Numbered from the stretch's first letter, positions 45,759 to 55,652 are shown. The stretch: 64,000 nt of DNA from Staphylococcus microti (GCF_000934465.1 NZ_JXWY01000032.1:40037-104036), one strand, 5' to 3'. The notes: a model not told the origin generated them from the letters alone. Program-made: numbers and translations.

Positions 45759-46013
45759 TTAATACGTTGTTTCATGTTTTTCTTTATCATAAACTTTTTT
45801 TAAATATTTATAAGGTGAGCCACTAATTTGCGTAACATATTTTAATTTGCTCAATTTGTCTACAATGTCATCTACACGATCTGCATTGACATACATGTAT
45901 ACATATTTGTGTTGCTTGTTACTGTAAACAATGTGGCCATATTTACGAATATGTCGTTCGTGCTTCATATTTTTTAAATAAATAATGAGTTTTTCTCGTT
46001 GTACGATTTCCAA
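45759..46013 (-). CDS. YlbG family protein (DUF2129)
   Basis: About 84 residues from a TTG at 46013 ([18 protein letters not shown]), which has GAGGTG at the right distance. A longer frame to 46073 lacks a ribosome site. The pattern [34 protein letters not shown] fits YlbG. It is convergent with the DUF7147-like gene, stop codons adjacent. Confidence 0.8.
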   Translation of the reverse strand: MEIVQREKLIIYLKNMKHERHIRKYGHIVYSNKQHKYVYMYVNADRVDDIVDKLSKLKYVTQISGSPYKYLKKVYDKEKHETTY

Positions 46014-46111
46014 CTTTTTCACCTCGCACTCTACCTCATATCGTACCATGAGTTGAAGTATTGAGAAAAGCAATAATATCGTGTTACTTTACATTTTAGG
46101 GAGAGGATTTT

Positions 46112-47035
46112 ATGACGAAAACACGCCGAATTCTTACGGGTTCTATGATTGGTATCGCAAGCTTAGTGAGCGGTGCACTTTATTTAACGAACAAAACCAA
46201 AACTATTCAAAAACGAGATATCAAACCGTTTTTCCAACATACCTCGCCATACGTCTTTAGTCATCGTGGCGGCATGCAAGAACGTCCAGAATCGACAGCG
46301 CTTGCGTTTGATCATTCAGCTGCAATGGGATTGACTGGATTTGAAACGGACATTCGCCTGACAAAAGATGAACAAGTGATTGTCTTTCACGATGCAACAG
46401 TAGATCGTACAACGAACGGTTCTGGTTATGTTGCGAACCATACGTTAGCTGAGCTACAACAACTTGATGCTGGCTATCGCTTTACCGATATTAATGGGCA
46501 TAAACCCTATCAAAATCATCCAAAAGCCAAAATTATGACAATGGATGCATTATTACAAAATTATCCTGATCAACTTGTGAATATTGATATTAAAGATCAT
46601 CCAGATAGTTACGAAGGGCATATTGCCCCAGCACGACTTTACGAAGTGATTAAACGAAACAACGCTGAATCTCGCGTGCTTGTGACAAGTTTCTACAAAG
46701 AACAAATTGCTCGTTTCAATGTACTTAATCATGGCGACATTGCAATTGGCGCAAGTCAAGCAGAAGTGACAGAAGGCATTTTAAAATGTTACAGCGGTCT
46801 TGGGCATTTGTATCAAGGCAAAGCGGATACATTCCAGATGCCAACGGTTCATAAAGGGCTTGTGTTGACACAACGTAAACTTATTGCATGGCTGAACGCT
46901 CAAAACATTGCGCCCGGTTTTTATGGCGTCAATAATGTTGATCAAATGGTAGACCTGGCAAATCTAGGCGTGCATACACTCGTAACAGATCGTCCAACTA
47001 TCGGTAAACAGTTTTTAAGTTTTTATCAAAAATAA
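46112..47035 (+). CDS. Glycerophosphodiester phosphodiesterase (membrane-anchored)
   Basis: A 307-residue GDPD-family protein. An N-terminal signal-anchor (ILTGSMIGIASLVSGALYL) precedes the catalytic barrel with SHRGGMQERPEST (His, Glu), VIVFHDATVDRTTNG and NIDIKD. It hydrolyses glycerophosphodiesters to glycerol-3-phosphate and an alcohol. It is probably extracellular but tethered. Confidence 0.9.
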   Translation: MTKTRRILTGSMIGIASLVSGALYLTNKTKTIQKRDIKPFFQHTSPYVFSHRGGMQERPESTALAFDHSAAMGLTGFETDIRLTKDEQVIVFHDATVDRTTNGSGYVANHTLAELQQLDAGYRFTDINGHKPYQNHPKAKIMTMDALLQNYPDQLVNIDIKDHPDSYEGHIAPARLYEVIKRNNAESRVLVTSFYKEQIARFNVLNHGDIAIGASQAEVTEGILKCYSGLGHLYQGKADTFQMPTVHKGLVLTQRKLIAWLNAQNIAPGFYGVNNVDQMVDLANLGVHTLVTDRPTIGKQFLSFYQK

Positions 47036-47049
47036 CTTTATCAATTCAA

Positions 47050-47095
47050 AAAATGGCGTAGTCATCTAAAACTTTCATGACTACGCCATTTTTAT
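47050..47095. terminator. Bidirectional terminator between GDPD gene and ylbF
   Basis: AAAATGGCGTAGTCAT and ATGACTACGCCATTTT form a perfect 16-bp stem with an 11-base loop and T tracts on both strands. Confidence 0.9.
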
Positions 47096-47109
47096 AGTTT
47101 GTTATTGAA

Positions 47110-47547
47110 TTAAGCATGACACTGACAACCATTCCCCGAACCGCAACCACAACCGGTTTGGTTGAATAATGGCGTCCCCGCATCGACTTTCACATGTTCC
47201 GAAACACTTGATGCTAAAATTGTGACGACTTCATCTAGCATCAATTGCAATTCATGTTCGCATTGTTTAAATGTCACAACTGTCTCGTACGTTTCGTAAG
47301 CGCGCTTTAGACGACGTGTTTCCAACATAACAGTTTGATAATCAGGATGATAACGGCCAAAGCGCATCACTTCTTCATACTTCTCTTTCGACTTCATAAA
47401 TACGTCATAATAGCGCTGTGCAACCTCATCATTATCAAGACGCTTTTTAGCAGTGAGATAATTTTGATACACGTCCGACTGCTGAATCATTGCCGCTAAA
47501 ACATCGGTTTCATCTAATACATTGACAAACGCTTCATCAAACATCAT
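47110..47547 (-). CDS. ylbF: YlbF family regulator (Y-complex subunit)
   Basis: A 145-residue helical protein of the YlbF/YmcA family with a Cys-rich C-terminal tail (GCGCGSGNGCQCHA). In B. subtilis YlbF with YmcA and YaaT forms the Y-complex, which binds Fe-S clusters and guides RNase Y processing. The Cys tail fits Fe-S binding. It overlaps the CAP gene by 11 bp. Confidence 0.88.
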   Translation of the reverse strand: MMFDEAFVNVLDETDVLAAMIQQSDVYQNYLTAKKRLDNDEVAQRYYDVFMKSKEKYEEVMRFGRYHPDYQTVMLETRRLKRAYETYETVVTFKQCEHELQLMLDEVVTILASSVSEHVKVDAGTPLFNQTGCGCGSGNGCQCHA

Positions 47548-48613
47548 CTTGATCCTCTCCTCGCTCTAAAAAGATGAGTATAAAGTAATTTTCGTCTATT
47601 TTGCCGCCCATTTCATCATATTTTCCACTTAGCAGACGTGAACGGTGCGTATCTGAGTTCATCCAACTATGGACAAGTGTTGGAATATCAGTGAAATTAT
47701 AACCAACGTTTTGTGTAATAGACTGATACGTTAACGGTGTTTGATTGATTAAGTCTGTTAAGTTATTTTCCGTAAACTCAGCACTTGCACCATCTACAGA
47801 TTGGAACAAATTGACAGTCGCAACATTTTCAAGCGTAGAATTAATATCTAATGGCTCCCGATGATGCAATCGTCGCATTTCATTCGTCAATTCATATAAG
47901 GTCAACAATTGATTCGCATTTTGATCAGGTTGTTGTTTGTCAGCCTGTGCACTCTCTTGTATCGCTTTAGCATTTTCTTCATTAGAAGCGTATGCGTTAA
48001 TTGCAACTAACGCCTCTTTATCCAAGTAACGTATCCCTGTAATTTTATTACTTTGTTGATCAATAAATACTTGCGCAAAAAGCCCTTCAAATTGAATTAA
48101 TGCTTGTGTTTTCACATCTTTATCCGACAATTCATAATGATAGTGCTTGCCATTAAGCTGAAATTCAGGTTCGGTAATCAATGTATATTTATCGAATAAA
48201 TTCGCTGCATCGTCTCCAATCGCAATAGGGCCACTTTCTTTTTGTTCAGGACGTCCTGTCATATACGCTGATTTTACAACATTGTCCTTAACTGTAATTA
48301 ACATATACGTTGATTGGCGATGAAATACGTACGTTCGATAATCTTCAAGATAGTGATACACACGGTCTGCTTGTCCATACTTTTTCGTGACTTCTGCCAT
48401 AGATTGACCGACTAACATCCCGAATCCTTCTTTCAACTTAGGCGTTTCTACATCTGACGGTTGTGCCGGTTGTTGTGCTTTTTCATATTGATGTTCTGTC
48501 TGCTTATTAGGATTTTCCAAAACATCAAATTCAAGGCGTGGCGAGTAGAACAAGTATACTAGAAAGCCGATTAGCAATAGCACGCCCAATATTTTAATAA
48601 TTAATCGTTTCAT
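47537..48613 (-). CDS. CAP-domain protein with CAP-associated domain (YlbC-like)
   Basis: About 358 residues from the ATG at 48613 (MKRLIIKILGVLLLIGFLVYLF), preceded by AAAGGAGTG. One N-terminal membrane anchor is followed by a CAP-associated domain (GMLVGQSMAEVTKKYGQADRVYH, about 65-210) and a C-terminal CAP/SCP domain (LYELTNEMRRLHHREPL, WMNSDTHRSRLLSGKYDEMG). Extracytoplasmic. Function unknown. Confidence 0.88.
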   Translation of the reverse strand: MKRLIIKILGVLLLIGFLVYLFYSPRLEFDVLENPNKQTEHQYEKAQQPAQPSDVETPKLKEGFGMLVGQSMAEVTKKYGQADRVYHYLEDYRTYVFHRQSTYMLITVKDNVVKSAYMTGRPEQKESGPIAIGDDAANLFDKYTLITEPEFQLNGKHYHYELSDKDVKTQALIQFEGLFAQVFIDQQSNKITGIRYLDKEALVAINAYASNEENAKAIQESAQADKQQPDQNANQLLTLYELTNEMRRLHHREPLDINSTLENVATVNLFQSVDGASAEFTENNLTDLINQTPLTYQSITQNVGYNFTDIPTLVHSWMNSDTHRSRLLSGKYDEMGGKIDENYFILIFLERGEDQDDV

Positions 48614-48715
48614 AGCACACTCCTTTTCCATAAATATCCTAGTATATCTTATTGTATCGTATTTTGTTTAGAAAAATAAACTTACCGACTTAAAATTTAC
48701 GAAATACGCTAAAAA

Positions 48716-48757
48716 ATCAGGTTATCAACGTTTAAAACGTCAACAACCTGATAAAAT
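48716..48757 (-). terminator. Terminator of lacABCD
   Basis: ATCAGGTTGTTGACGTTT pairs with AAACGTTGATAACCTGAT on the minus strand, followed by TTTTTAGCG. Confidence 0.85.
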
Positions 48758-48762
48758 ATCAT

Positions 48763-49740
48763 TTATTCAAATGTCACGGGCGTTGCTGTCTCTGCTAACA
48801 CCTCGTTGAGTGCTTCAATGTTTTGACGCCCTTCTTCATTCATCCATGTGATTGCTGCCTCTTTACCTTCTGACACATAGCGTGCGACACCATCTGTCCA
48901 TGTTGCACGACCACATAACACACCGTTAAATGTTGATCCTGACTCTTTTGCGAAACGTAACGTATCTTGGAATAATGCTGACTTCACACCGGCACTTAAA
49001 AAGATAAATGGTAAATGGGTTGCTTCAGCTTGTTCTTGGAAATATTTTGCTGCTTCTGCTCTTGTATATACGACTTCATCCGTCGCATAACCTTCAACAA
49101 AGTTCATATTCACAGGCACTTCTACTTTAAGCACATCTACCCCATATCGTGGATCTGAGAATTCTTTCATCATTGTGTTCACTTTATGTGGTTTTTTTAA
49201 CGCATATGCTTTAGAAGTTGCATCTGCAATATCTGCATCATAAGACACAAGTTCAAGGAAAAATGGTAGGTTTTCAGCACGACACTCTGAACCAATACGT
49301 TCAACAAATGCTTGTTTTTGATGATTGATTGCTTCAGGTTCATCAACATCATAATAGAGCAAGAATTTGCACGCATCTGCACCCGCTTCTTTCAGACGTT
49401 TGACAGACCATACGGATAACAAGTCCGGTAAGCGTCCCGGTGTAGAGGCATCATACCCCGTTTTTTCATATGCCAACAATAAGCCCGTATTGTCAGCTCT
49501 ATCATCGGCTGCCGGCAATCCATATTCAGGATCTAATAAAATAGATGACGCATATTTTGTTAACTCTGATGACACGATTTGTTTAAATTCAATAATCTCG
49601 TTATCATCTGCTTCTGACCCTTTTGTTTTTGCAATCATCTTTTTTAAAGCACCACGTTGATCAATCGCTAATGCGCCAATAATCCCTTGGTCATTACATA
49701 ATCGTTTTAGAAACTGTTTTTTTTCTTCACGTGTTTTCAT
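48763..49740 (-). CDS. lacD: Tagatose 1,6-diphosphate aldolase
   Basis: About 325 residues from the ATG at 49740, which has GGAG ten bases upstream. Family motifs [39 protein letters not shown] and [10 protein letters not shown] identify the class I LacD aldolase that splits tagatose-1,6-bisphosphate to DHAP and glyceraldehyde-3-phosphate. The start overlaps the in-frame end region of lacC only in the longer frame. Last gene of lacABCD. Confidence 0.95.
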   Translation of the reverse strand: MKTREEKKQFLKRLCNDQGIIGALAIDQRGALKKMIAKTKGSEADDNEIIEFKQIVSSELTKYASSILLDPEYGLPAADDRADNTGLLLAYEKTGYDASTPGRLPDLLSVWSVKRLKEAGADACKFLLYYDVDEPEAINHQKQAFVERIGSECRAENLPFFLELVSYDADIADATSKAYALKKPHKVNTMMKEFSDPRYGVDVLKVEVPVNMNFVEGYATDEVVYTRAEAAKYFQEQAEATHLPFIFLSAGVKSALFQDTLRFAKESGSTFNGVLCGRATWTDGVARYVSEGKEAAITWMNEEGRQNIEALNEVLAETATPVTFE

Positions 49741-49756
49741 TGCTTCACGACTCCTT

Positions 49757-50683
49757 TTATACGTTTTCAACTTTGATTTGCGTATATAACGCTTTATAAT
49801 TTTCCATTTCTACATAACCTGTCATTGCTTCTTGTGCATTCAACATACCGAGCGTATTGCCTTGTCTTAACACCACATCATCCGATGCACCTTGTTCTAA
49901 TGCAGCAGTCATACCCGCTACCGTCGCATCGCCTGAACCTACCGCATTCACTACTGTAATTTTTGGAATCGTAACACGATAAAAAGTGTCGGCATGTTTT
50001 GCTAATGCGCCATCTGCACCAAGTGACACAACAACCCATTCAATCCCTTCAAATAATGGATGATTTAAAGCAGCTTTCAAATCCGACAGTTGTGTTGTAA
50101 TCGTTCGATCTAATAACGCTGAAAGTTCTGTAATATTCGGTTTAATCATTGTTGGCTTTATATCGCCATTTAGCACAGCCTCTAATGCTGGTCCCGCACA
50201 ATCTAAAACGACTTGCTTACCATGACATACTGCTAACATGTCACAATAAAAATTTGTTGGTAATCCTTTGGGTAAACTGCCAGATATTGCGATAACATCG
50301 GCTTTGTCAGCTAACTTTTTTAAATGCGTTAAAAAAGTTGATGCTTCACTTTCTAAAATAACGGGACCACTTTCTAAAATTTCAGTTTGTGCACCATCAT
50401 GTAAAATAGCGATACAATTTCGGGTTTCACCGCTAATCGGCAAAAAATCATGTTGAATGCCATCTGACGTTAAGTCTTTTTTAATCGCTTCACCTAATAC
50501 ACCACCGAGCAAACCACTGGCGACAACATTCGACCCAAGTTGATTTAAAATTCGTGTAACGTTCAAACCTTTACCACCAGCTGTTTTGCGAACATCTGCG
50601 ACACGATTCACGTCATCAATTTGAAAATGAGTCAATGGATACGCAATGTCGATGGAAGGATTCATCGTAATTGTTAAAATCAT
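49757..50683 (-). CDS. lacC: Tagatose-6-phosphate kinase
   Basis: A 308-residue PfkB-type kinase with [13 protein letters not shown] and the catalytic GSGDATVAG (base Asp). It phosphorylates tagatose-6-phosphate. It lies 12 bp after lacB. Confidence 0.95.
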   Translation of the reverse strand: MILTITMNPSIDIAYPLTHFQIDDVNRVADVRKTAGGKGLNVTRILNQLGSNVVASGLLGGVLGEAIKKDLTSDGIQHDFLPISGETRNCIAILHDGAQTEILESGPVILESEASTFLTHLKKLADKADVIAISGSLPKGLPTNFYCDMLAVCHGKQVVLDCAGPALEAVLNGDIKPTMIKPNITELSALLDRTITTQLSDLKAALNHPLFEGIEWVVVSLGADGALAKHADTFYRVTIPKITVVNAVGSGDATVAGMTAALEQGASDDVVLRQGNTLGMLNAQEAMTGYVEMENYKALYTQIKVENV

Positions 50684-50695
50684 CTTGTCACCCGC

Positions 50696-51211
50696 TTAGT
50701 CGTGATATTCTCCGCGATCCCATTTTTCAATAAATTCATCAAAAAAATGTGGATCTGCCTGTTTGTCACTCGCCTGTTCAACATGTGCAATTTTGGCAAT
50801 CAATTTTTTATTTTCTTCCGTTTCTTTATATTCAGCTTTAATAAATGCTTCAATAATGTCACAAATTAAAAATTCGCCTGTCACACGTCCGCCAAATCCA
50901 ATGACATTCGCATTCAATTGTTCTTTGGCATAGATAGCAGACGTCATATCACGAACGAGTGCGCTACGTACACCCGGCACTTTATTAACAGCGTTGTTAA
51001 TGCCAACACCCGTACCACATATACAAACGCCTAAGTCTGCTTCGCCATTTGTCACAGCCTCGCCGACTTTTTTACCGAATATTGGATAATGTGTGCGTGT
51101 GAAATCATATGTTCCAACATCTAAAACTTCGTAGCCTTTTGCTTTTAAGAAATCTGAAACTGCCATTTTCGTATCTGTTACAATATGGTCACAACCAATT
51201 GCAATTTTCAT
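50696..51211 (-). CDS. lacB: Galactose-6-phosphate isomerase subunit LacB
   Basis: A 171-residue RpiB-like protein starting [13 protein letters not shown]. Three clustered ATGs lie at 51220, 51216 (out of frame) and 51211. GGAGAGG is nine bases from the last, which matches the family start. [15 protein letters not shown] is the phosphate-binding signature. With LacA it converts galactose-6-phosphate to tagatose-6-phosphate. Confidence 0.95.
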   Translation of the reverse strand: MKIAIGCDHIVTDTKMAVSDFLKAKGYEVLDVGTYDFTRTHYPIFGKKVGEAVTNGEADLGVCICGTGVGINNAVNKVPGVRSALVRDMTSAIYAKEQLNANVIGFGGRVTGEFLICDIIEAFIKAEYKETEENKKLIAKIAHVEQASDKQADPHFFDEFIEKWDRGEYHD

Positions 51212-51230
51212 TTCATTCATCCTCTCCTGT

Positions 51231-51659
51231 TTAAGCCATTTTATTTAACATATCGACACGAATTTGATGACGACCTCCGTCATAATTTGCCGCTAAAAAT
51301 TCTTTTACAATGTTACGTGCCAATTGATTGCCGACAATTTCTGAACCCAACGTAATCAAACGTGCATTGTTATGCTCTCGTGTCATATATGCTGAACGCT
51401 CATCCGATACTTCTGCAGCAATCATGCCTTTCACTTTGGTCGCTGTTATAAAACTTCCGACACCATATGCATCAAACACAATGCCCATACTCTCATCATG
51501 TTCTTTCAAGTCATTAACAACTGCTAACGTCGATTCAACAAAATCAACTGCCGCCGTTTCCGTTTTATCTACAACTTCAAAACCACGCGCCATTAAATCT
51601 TCCTTGATAACATTCTTTAATTTCATACCATCACTATCCGAACCAATTACTACGCGCAT
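51231..51659 (-). CDS. lacA: Galactose-6-phosphate isomerase subunit LacA
   Basis: A 142-residue protein starting [15 protein letters not shown], with TAGGAGG at good distance. A GTG two codons upstream is less likely. [29 protein letters not shown] is characteristic. First gene of lacABCD, divergent from the PTS genes. Confidence 0.95.
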   Translation of the reverse strand: MRVVIGSDSDGMKLKNVIKEDLMARGFEVVDKTETAAVDFVESTLAVVNDLKEHDESMGIVFDAYGVGSFITATKVKGMIAAEVSDERSAYMTREHNNARLITLGSEIVGNQLARNIVKEFLAANYDGGRHQIRVDMLNKMA

Positions 51660-51788
51660 TATCACTACCTCCTAAAAATTTTTACATGCGAGATTTCTGT
51701 CTCACTCTCAAACACGCACCCCATTCACTTTTCTATCAAAGGGTGTTGAAATTTCACTTTTTGAAGCATTTAACCTCGCTACACACAC

Positions 51789-51817
51789 ATAATAAATCAT
51801 AATCAAACATTTATCAA
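51789..51817 (-). promoter_or_regulatory. Promoter of lacABCD
   Basis: On the minus strand TTGATA (51817-51812), 17-bp spacer, TATTAT (51794-51789). It overlaps the inverted repeat AAACAT-13 bp-ATGTTT (51805-51829), a plausible operator for the DeoR-type regulator. Confidence 0.75.
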
Positions 51818-51829
51818 CACATCATGTTT
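51805..51829. promoter_or_regulatory. Candidate LacR operator in the lac-gat intergenic region
   Basis: AAACAT and ATGTTT flank 13 bp and cover the lacA -35. Additional TGTTTG repeats run toward the gat promoter (51825-51848). DeoR-family LacR repressors bind TGTTTnW-rich repeats, so this region could control both divergent operons. Confidence 0.5.
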
Positions 51830-51848
51830 GTTTGGTTTTGTTTTTGTG

Positions 51849-51877
51849 TTGACACTCATTTTGTAAACGGTTATTCT
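51849..51877 (+). promoter_or_regulatory. gatABC promoter with overlapping cre site
   Basis: Perfect TTGACA (51849-51854), 17-bp spacer and TATTCT (51872-51877). TGTAAACGGTTATT (51862-51875) inside it matches 12 of 14 cre positions. CcpA bound there would block RNA polymerase, giving carbon catabolite repression. Confidence 0.75.
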
Positions 51878-51931
51878 AAAAGTGTAATCTAATAAATAAA
51901 CATATTTAAACTTAGGGAGGAGCTGTTCTGT

Positions 51932-52423
51932 TTGAATACTTTATTTTTTGAGGATACAGTGTATGTTTCCGACAAGCAGACGCAAGCAGAAGTTTTTGAA
52001 GAGATCTATACAGATTTGTTGAAAAAGCAGTTAGTCACTGAAGATTTCTTGAAGAACATTTTGGAACGAGAACAAAAATACCCAACAGGTTTAGATTTAT
52101 CGCCTGTTTCTAGTGCGTTACCAAACATTGCGATTCCGCATACTGAAAGTGATTTTGTGAAAGCATCACGCATTATTCCAATTAACTTAAAACATACTTT
52201 AACCTTTCACAATATGATTTCGCCGGATGCAACGATTGATGTTTCATTTCTGTTTATGATTTTGAATGAAAACGGCGAAGCACAAGCGGGATTATTAGCG
52301 AACATTATGGATTTTATTAATGCTGTAGATAACGAATCTTTAATTCACTTCTTTAATCTGGAAAATCCAACAGACATTTATCAATTTTTAGAGGAACACT
52401 TTCATGCAGAACATTCTGCATAA
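51932..52423 (+). CDS. gatA: PTS galactitol-type EIIA component (TTG start)
   Basis: A 163-residue EIIA of the mannitol/fructose fold with phosphorylated His in NIAIPHTESDFV. Translation probably starts at TTG 51932, since GGGAGGAGC is eight bases upstream. It passes phosphate from HPr to the EIIB. First gene of gatABC. Confidence 0.88.
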   Translation: MNTLFFEDTVYVSDKQTQAEVFEEIYTDLLKKQLVTEDFLKNILEREQKYPTGLDLSPVSSALPNIAIPHTESDFVKASRIIPINLKHTLTFHNMISPDATIDVSFLFMILNENGEAQAGLLANIMDFINAVDNESLIHFFNLENPTDIYQFLEEHFHAEHSA

Positions 52424-52462
52424 ATTGTAGATAAAATTTATTTTTTAAGGAGAGGGATTGTT

Positions 52463-52765
52463 ATGATTAAAATTTTAGCGGCTTGTGGGGCTGGGGTAAA
52501 CTCAAGTCACCAAATCAAAAGTGCATTGGAAACTGAATTGAAAAATCGTGGTTATGACGTGACATGTGACGCTGTGATGATTAAAGACGTCAATCAAGAA
52601 TTGTTATCACGCTATGACATTTTTGCACAAATTGCTAGTACTGACTTAGGATTCGATATTAATATTCCGGTTGTAGATGCTGGGGCAATTCTATACCGTA
52701 TTCCTTCTATGGCCGAACCGGTTTATCAAAAAATGGAAGACGTTATTAAGTCATTAAATAAATAA
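52463..52765 (+). CDS. gatB: PTS galactitol-type EIIB component
   Basis: A 100-residue protein with the phospho-Cys loop at Cys8 (LAACGAGVNSSHQ). The GatB-type fold (VTCDAVMIKDVNQELLSRYDIF) is clear. GGAGAGGG precedes the ATG. Confidence 0.9.
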   Translation: MIKILAACGAGVNSSHQIKSALETELKNRGYDVTCDAVMIKDVNQELLSRYDIFAQIASTDLGFDINIPVVDAGAILYRIPSMAEPVYQKMEDVIKSLNK

Positions 52766-52813
52766 CACACCAAGATATGTTGACTTTTTAACAGATTCAG
52801 AAGGGATGACAAA

Positions 52814-54214
52814 ATGAATACAATTATTGATATCGCAAATAGTATATTTAACCCACTTATTAACTTAGGTGCTGCACCGTTAATGACCATTGTTTTGACG
52901 ATTATCGCATTGTTTTTCAAAGTGAAGCCTGCACGTGCTTTAGAAGGCGGTATTAAACTAGGGATTGCATTGACTGGTATCGGTGCAATTATCGGGATTT
53001 TAACAACTGCTTTTTCAGAAGCAATGACTGCTTTTGTTGAAAGAACAGGTATTTCATTAAACATTACAGATGTTGGTTGGGCACCTTTAGCAACGATTAC
53101 TTGGGGTTCGCCTTACACACTTTACTTCTTATTAATCATGGTTATTTTAAATATCGTGATGTTAGCCCTTAAGAAAACAGATACGTTAGATGTTGATATT
53201 TTTAATATTTGGCATTTAGCCATTGTTGGTTTATTCGCGATTTTCTGTGGTGCAAATTTATTCACTGCCACATTGCTCGTACTTTTTATCGGCGTGTTAA
53301 AAATTTGGAATTCCGATTTAATGAAACCAACATTCAATGATTTGTTAAATGCACCAGACAATAACCCGATGACAACAACACATATGAACTATATGATGAA
53401 TCCGGTTATTATGGTGTTCGACAAGATTTTTGATAAAATTTTCCCTTGGTTAGATAAATACGATTTTGACGCTGCAAAACTTAACAGTAAAATCGGTTTC
53501 TGGGGATCAAAATTCGCGATTGGTATTTATCTAGGGGTGTTTGTAGGTTTACTTGCCGGTCAATCACCTACTAAAATTTTCACACTCGCCTTTACAGCTG
53601 CTGTCTGTTTAGAGTTGTTCTCTCTTATCGGCTCTTGGTTTATTGCGGCTGTTGAGCCTTTATCACAAGGTATTACTGATTTTGCGAACAAACGTCTAAA
53701 AGGTCGCGAAATTAATATCGGACTAGACTGGCCTTTCATTGCAGGTCGTGCTGAAATTTGGGCGACAGCTAACGTTTTAGCACCAATCATGCTGCTAGAA
53801 GCTATTTTCTTACCAGGCAACAAACTTTTACCACTCGGTGGTATTATTGCAATGGGTGTCACACCTGCATTACTCGTTGTGACTCGCGGTAAACTGATTC
53901 GCATGATTGTTATCGGTGCTGTTGAGTTACCACTCTTCTTATGGTCAGGTACATTAATCGCACCGTTCGTTACGAAAACGGCAAAAGCAGTTGGCGCTTT
54001 CCCTTCCGGTTTGAGTGAGTCCGTCATGATTTCTCATACAACGATGGAAGGTCCGATTGAAAAGTTTCTAGGCTATCTCGTAGGTAACATGTCTCAAGGC
54101 CAAATTTCATTTGTATTGTACACTATCCTTGCACTTGTCGCATACCTACTTATTTTCGTTTGGTATGCACGCCAAATGAAAAAGCGTAACACTGAATATG
54201 CAAATACAAAATAA
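52814..54214 (+). CDS. gatC: PTS galactitol-type EIIC component
   Basis: A 466-residue membrane permease of the GatC/SgaT superfamily with about ten spans (KVKPARALEGGIKLGIALTG, DVGWAPLATITWGSPYTLYF). Paired with lacABCD, the likely substrate is galactose or a related sugar delivered as galactose-6-phosphate rather than galactitol. That is inference from streptococcal gat-lac clusters. No lacE/F/G (lactose PTS, phospho-beta-galactosidase) is present. Confidence 0.9.
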   Translation: MNTIIDIANSIFNPLINLGAAPLMTIVLTIIALFFKVKPARALEGGIKLGIALTGIGAIIGILTTAFSEAMTAFVERTGISLNITDVGWAPLATITWGSPYTLYFLLIMVILNIVMLALKKTDTLDVDIFNIWHLAIVGLFAIFCGANLFTATLLVLFIGVLKIWNSDLMKPTFNDLLNAPDNNPMTTTHMNYMMNPVIMVFDKIFDKIFPWLDKYDFDAAKLNSKIGFWGSKFAIGIYLGVFVGLLAGQSPTKIFTLAFTAAVCLELFSLIGSWFIAAVEPLSQGITDFANKRLKGREINIGLDWPFIAGRAEIWATANVLAPIMLLEAIFLPGNKLLPLGGIIAMGVTPALLVVTRGKLIRMIVIGAVELPLFLWSGTLIAPFVTKTAKAVGAFPSGLSESVMISHTTMEGPIEKFLGYLVGNMSQGQISFVLYTILALVAYLLIFVWYARQMKKRNTEYANTK

Positions 54215-54221
54215 TAATTTA

Positions 54222-54258
54222 AAAAACAAGGCTCAGAGTATATCCGAGTCTTGTTTTT
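54222..54258. terminator. Bidirectional terminator between gatC and the DeoR gene
   Basis: AACAAGGCTCAGA pairs with CCGAGTCTTGTT, followed by TTTTTT. A run of A precedes it for the convergent gene. Confidence 0.85.
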
Positions 54259-55011
54259 TTATACGATATATTTTTCTTCTGTTTCAATCTTTTCATAATG
54301 CTTTTGATCATCATCATTTGTAATGACTGCTGTAATATCGTGTAAGCTGTAAAATACAGAAAAATCTTTCTTACCTACTTTAGAATGATCAATTAATAAA
54401 TAGCGTTCCACTGAATTGTCCAATGCAATTTTCTGCGTCTGTCCTTCTTCAAATGTAGACGTCATAATTTTATGTTCACTTAGCGCATTACAGCTTAAAA
54501 AGGCTTTATGAAAGTTCATATCTTCAAGTGACTTGTTCGTAATTTCGCCAATGAAACATTGCGTTGTCTCACGCAATTCCCCACCTAGTAAATACACTTT
54601 ATGGTGTTCTTTATGCTTATTCAACTCTTGAAATATTGGTAAGCAATTCGTCACAATACGCAGCCCTTTGTGGTCAATTACTTTCGCCAAAAGTTCTAAC
54701 GTCGTCCCGGGTCCTAAAAAAATCGTATCGCCGTCATTGATCAACGCGTTCGCTTTTTCAACAATTCTTTGTTTTTCTTCTTTATGCATAATCTGTTTTT
54801 CATTATGGGAAAGTTCCACTTGGCGATATAAATCTTTTAGTCTGGCACCACCATGCACACGTTCCAACAACCCTTGTTTTTCCAATTCATCCAAATCACG
54901 ACGCACGGTCATATCAGATACCGATAACTTCTCCATAATGTCGCTGACTTTAACTGTACCGCTTCTTTCTAATAAAGACATGATTGCTTGGAATCGATCT
55001 GTTTTTAACAT
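54259..55011 (-). CDS. lacR: DeoR-family transcriptional regulator (LacR)
   Basis: A 250-residue protein: N-terminal winged HTH (GTVKVSDIMEKLSVSDMTVRRDLDELEKQGLLERVHGGA) and sugar-phosphate sensor domain (IFLGPGTTLELLAKVI, KAFLSCNAL). Its place beside gatABC and lacABCD makes it the probable repressor, responding to tagatose-6-phosphate as LacR does in S. aureus. In S. aureus lacR lies upstream of lacA. Here it is convergent with gatC. Confidence 0.85.
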   Translation of the reverse strand: MLKTDRFQAIMSLLERSGTVKVSDIMEKLSVSDMTVRRDLDELEKQGLLERVHGGARLKDLYRQVELSHNEKQIMHKEEKQRIVEKANALINDGDTIFLGPGTTLELLAKVIDHKGLRIVTNCLPIFQELNKHKEHHKVYLLGGELRETTQCFIGEITNKSLEDMNFHKAFLSCNALSEHKIMTSTFEEGQTQKIALDNSVERYLLIDHSKVGKKDFSVFYSLHDITAVITNDDDQKHYEKIETEEKYIV

Positions 55012-55122
55012 CTTCTCGCCTCTCTCTGCGCATATAGCATCCGAAATCTTTAAATTTAGCGTATCAAATTCTTTATAATTATGCTACCTTCAATATCATT
55101 GTTTCATCACGATTGAAGTGTC

Positions 55123-55163
55123 CAATAAAAAAGGCACCCATTTACGAAAATGAGTACCTTAGA
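55123..55163 (-). terminator. Terminator of ctaM
   Basis: AAGGTACTCATTT pairs with AAATGGGTGCCTT on the minus strand, followed by TTTTATTGG. Confidence 0.85.
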
Positions 55164-55165
55164 AA

Positions 55166-55627
55166 TTAAAAACCAAATGTTGCTTTAATTAATGACGTTG
55201 TTTCGCCACCAGGATATAACACATACAACAAAATAAATACAGCGACACCTGTAATCGCAGTAAAGAACCATATAACCGATGCGATAGGGCCTGTTTTACG
55301 GTGTACGTCATATTTGTCCTTGATTCCTGTGAAAATTTGAATCAAACCAAAAACGGCACCGATTGTTGCGAGTGTAATATGGAAAAACAAGAAAATTGTG
55401 TAGTAAAGTCGTACTGAATCTGGACCACCGAATGCGGTATTACCAATGAAAATCGTACGACTTGCGTAAATTGCAAAGAATAATACAGCAAAAGCTGCTG
55501 CCCATAACATTACTTTTTTATGCTGTTCAAATTGACGTTTCCAGATTAAACGCCAACCAATTGCTACGAGAATCGCACTGATGACGATACATGTCGTACT
55601 AATAGTAGGTAAAATAGGTAAGCTCAT
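55166..55627 (-). CDS. ctaM: DUF420 membrane protein CtaM
   Basis: About 153 residues from the ATG at 55627 (MSLPILPTIS), preceded by GAGTGAGGATG. Four membrane segments and conserved His residues (QHKK, HITLATIG, DVHRKTGPIA) mark the DUF420/CtaM family. CtaM is needed in S. aureus for activity of haem A-containing cytochrome oxidase. It follows ctaB by 25 bp. Confidence 0.88.
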   Translation of the reverse strand: MSLPILPTISTTCIVISAILVAIGWRLIWKRQFEQHKKVMLWAAAFAVLFFAIYASRTIFIGNTAFGGPDSVRLYYTIFLFFHITLATIGAVFGLIQIFTGIKDKYDVHRKTGPIASVIWFFTAITGVAVFILLYVLYPGGETTSLIKATFGF

Positions 55628-55652
55628 ATTCTCATCCTCACTCATTTATCAT

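Noticed and set aside
52726-53064. Minus-strand ORF opposite gatC
   Set aside because: Hydrophobic only because it mirrors the membrane segments of gatC; no ribosome site or context.
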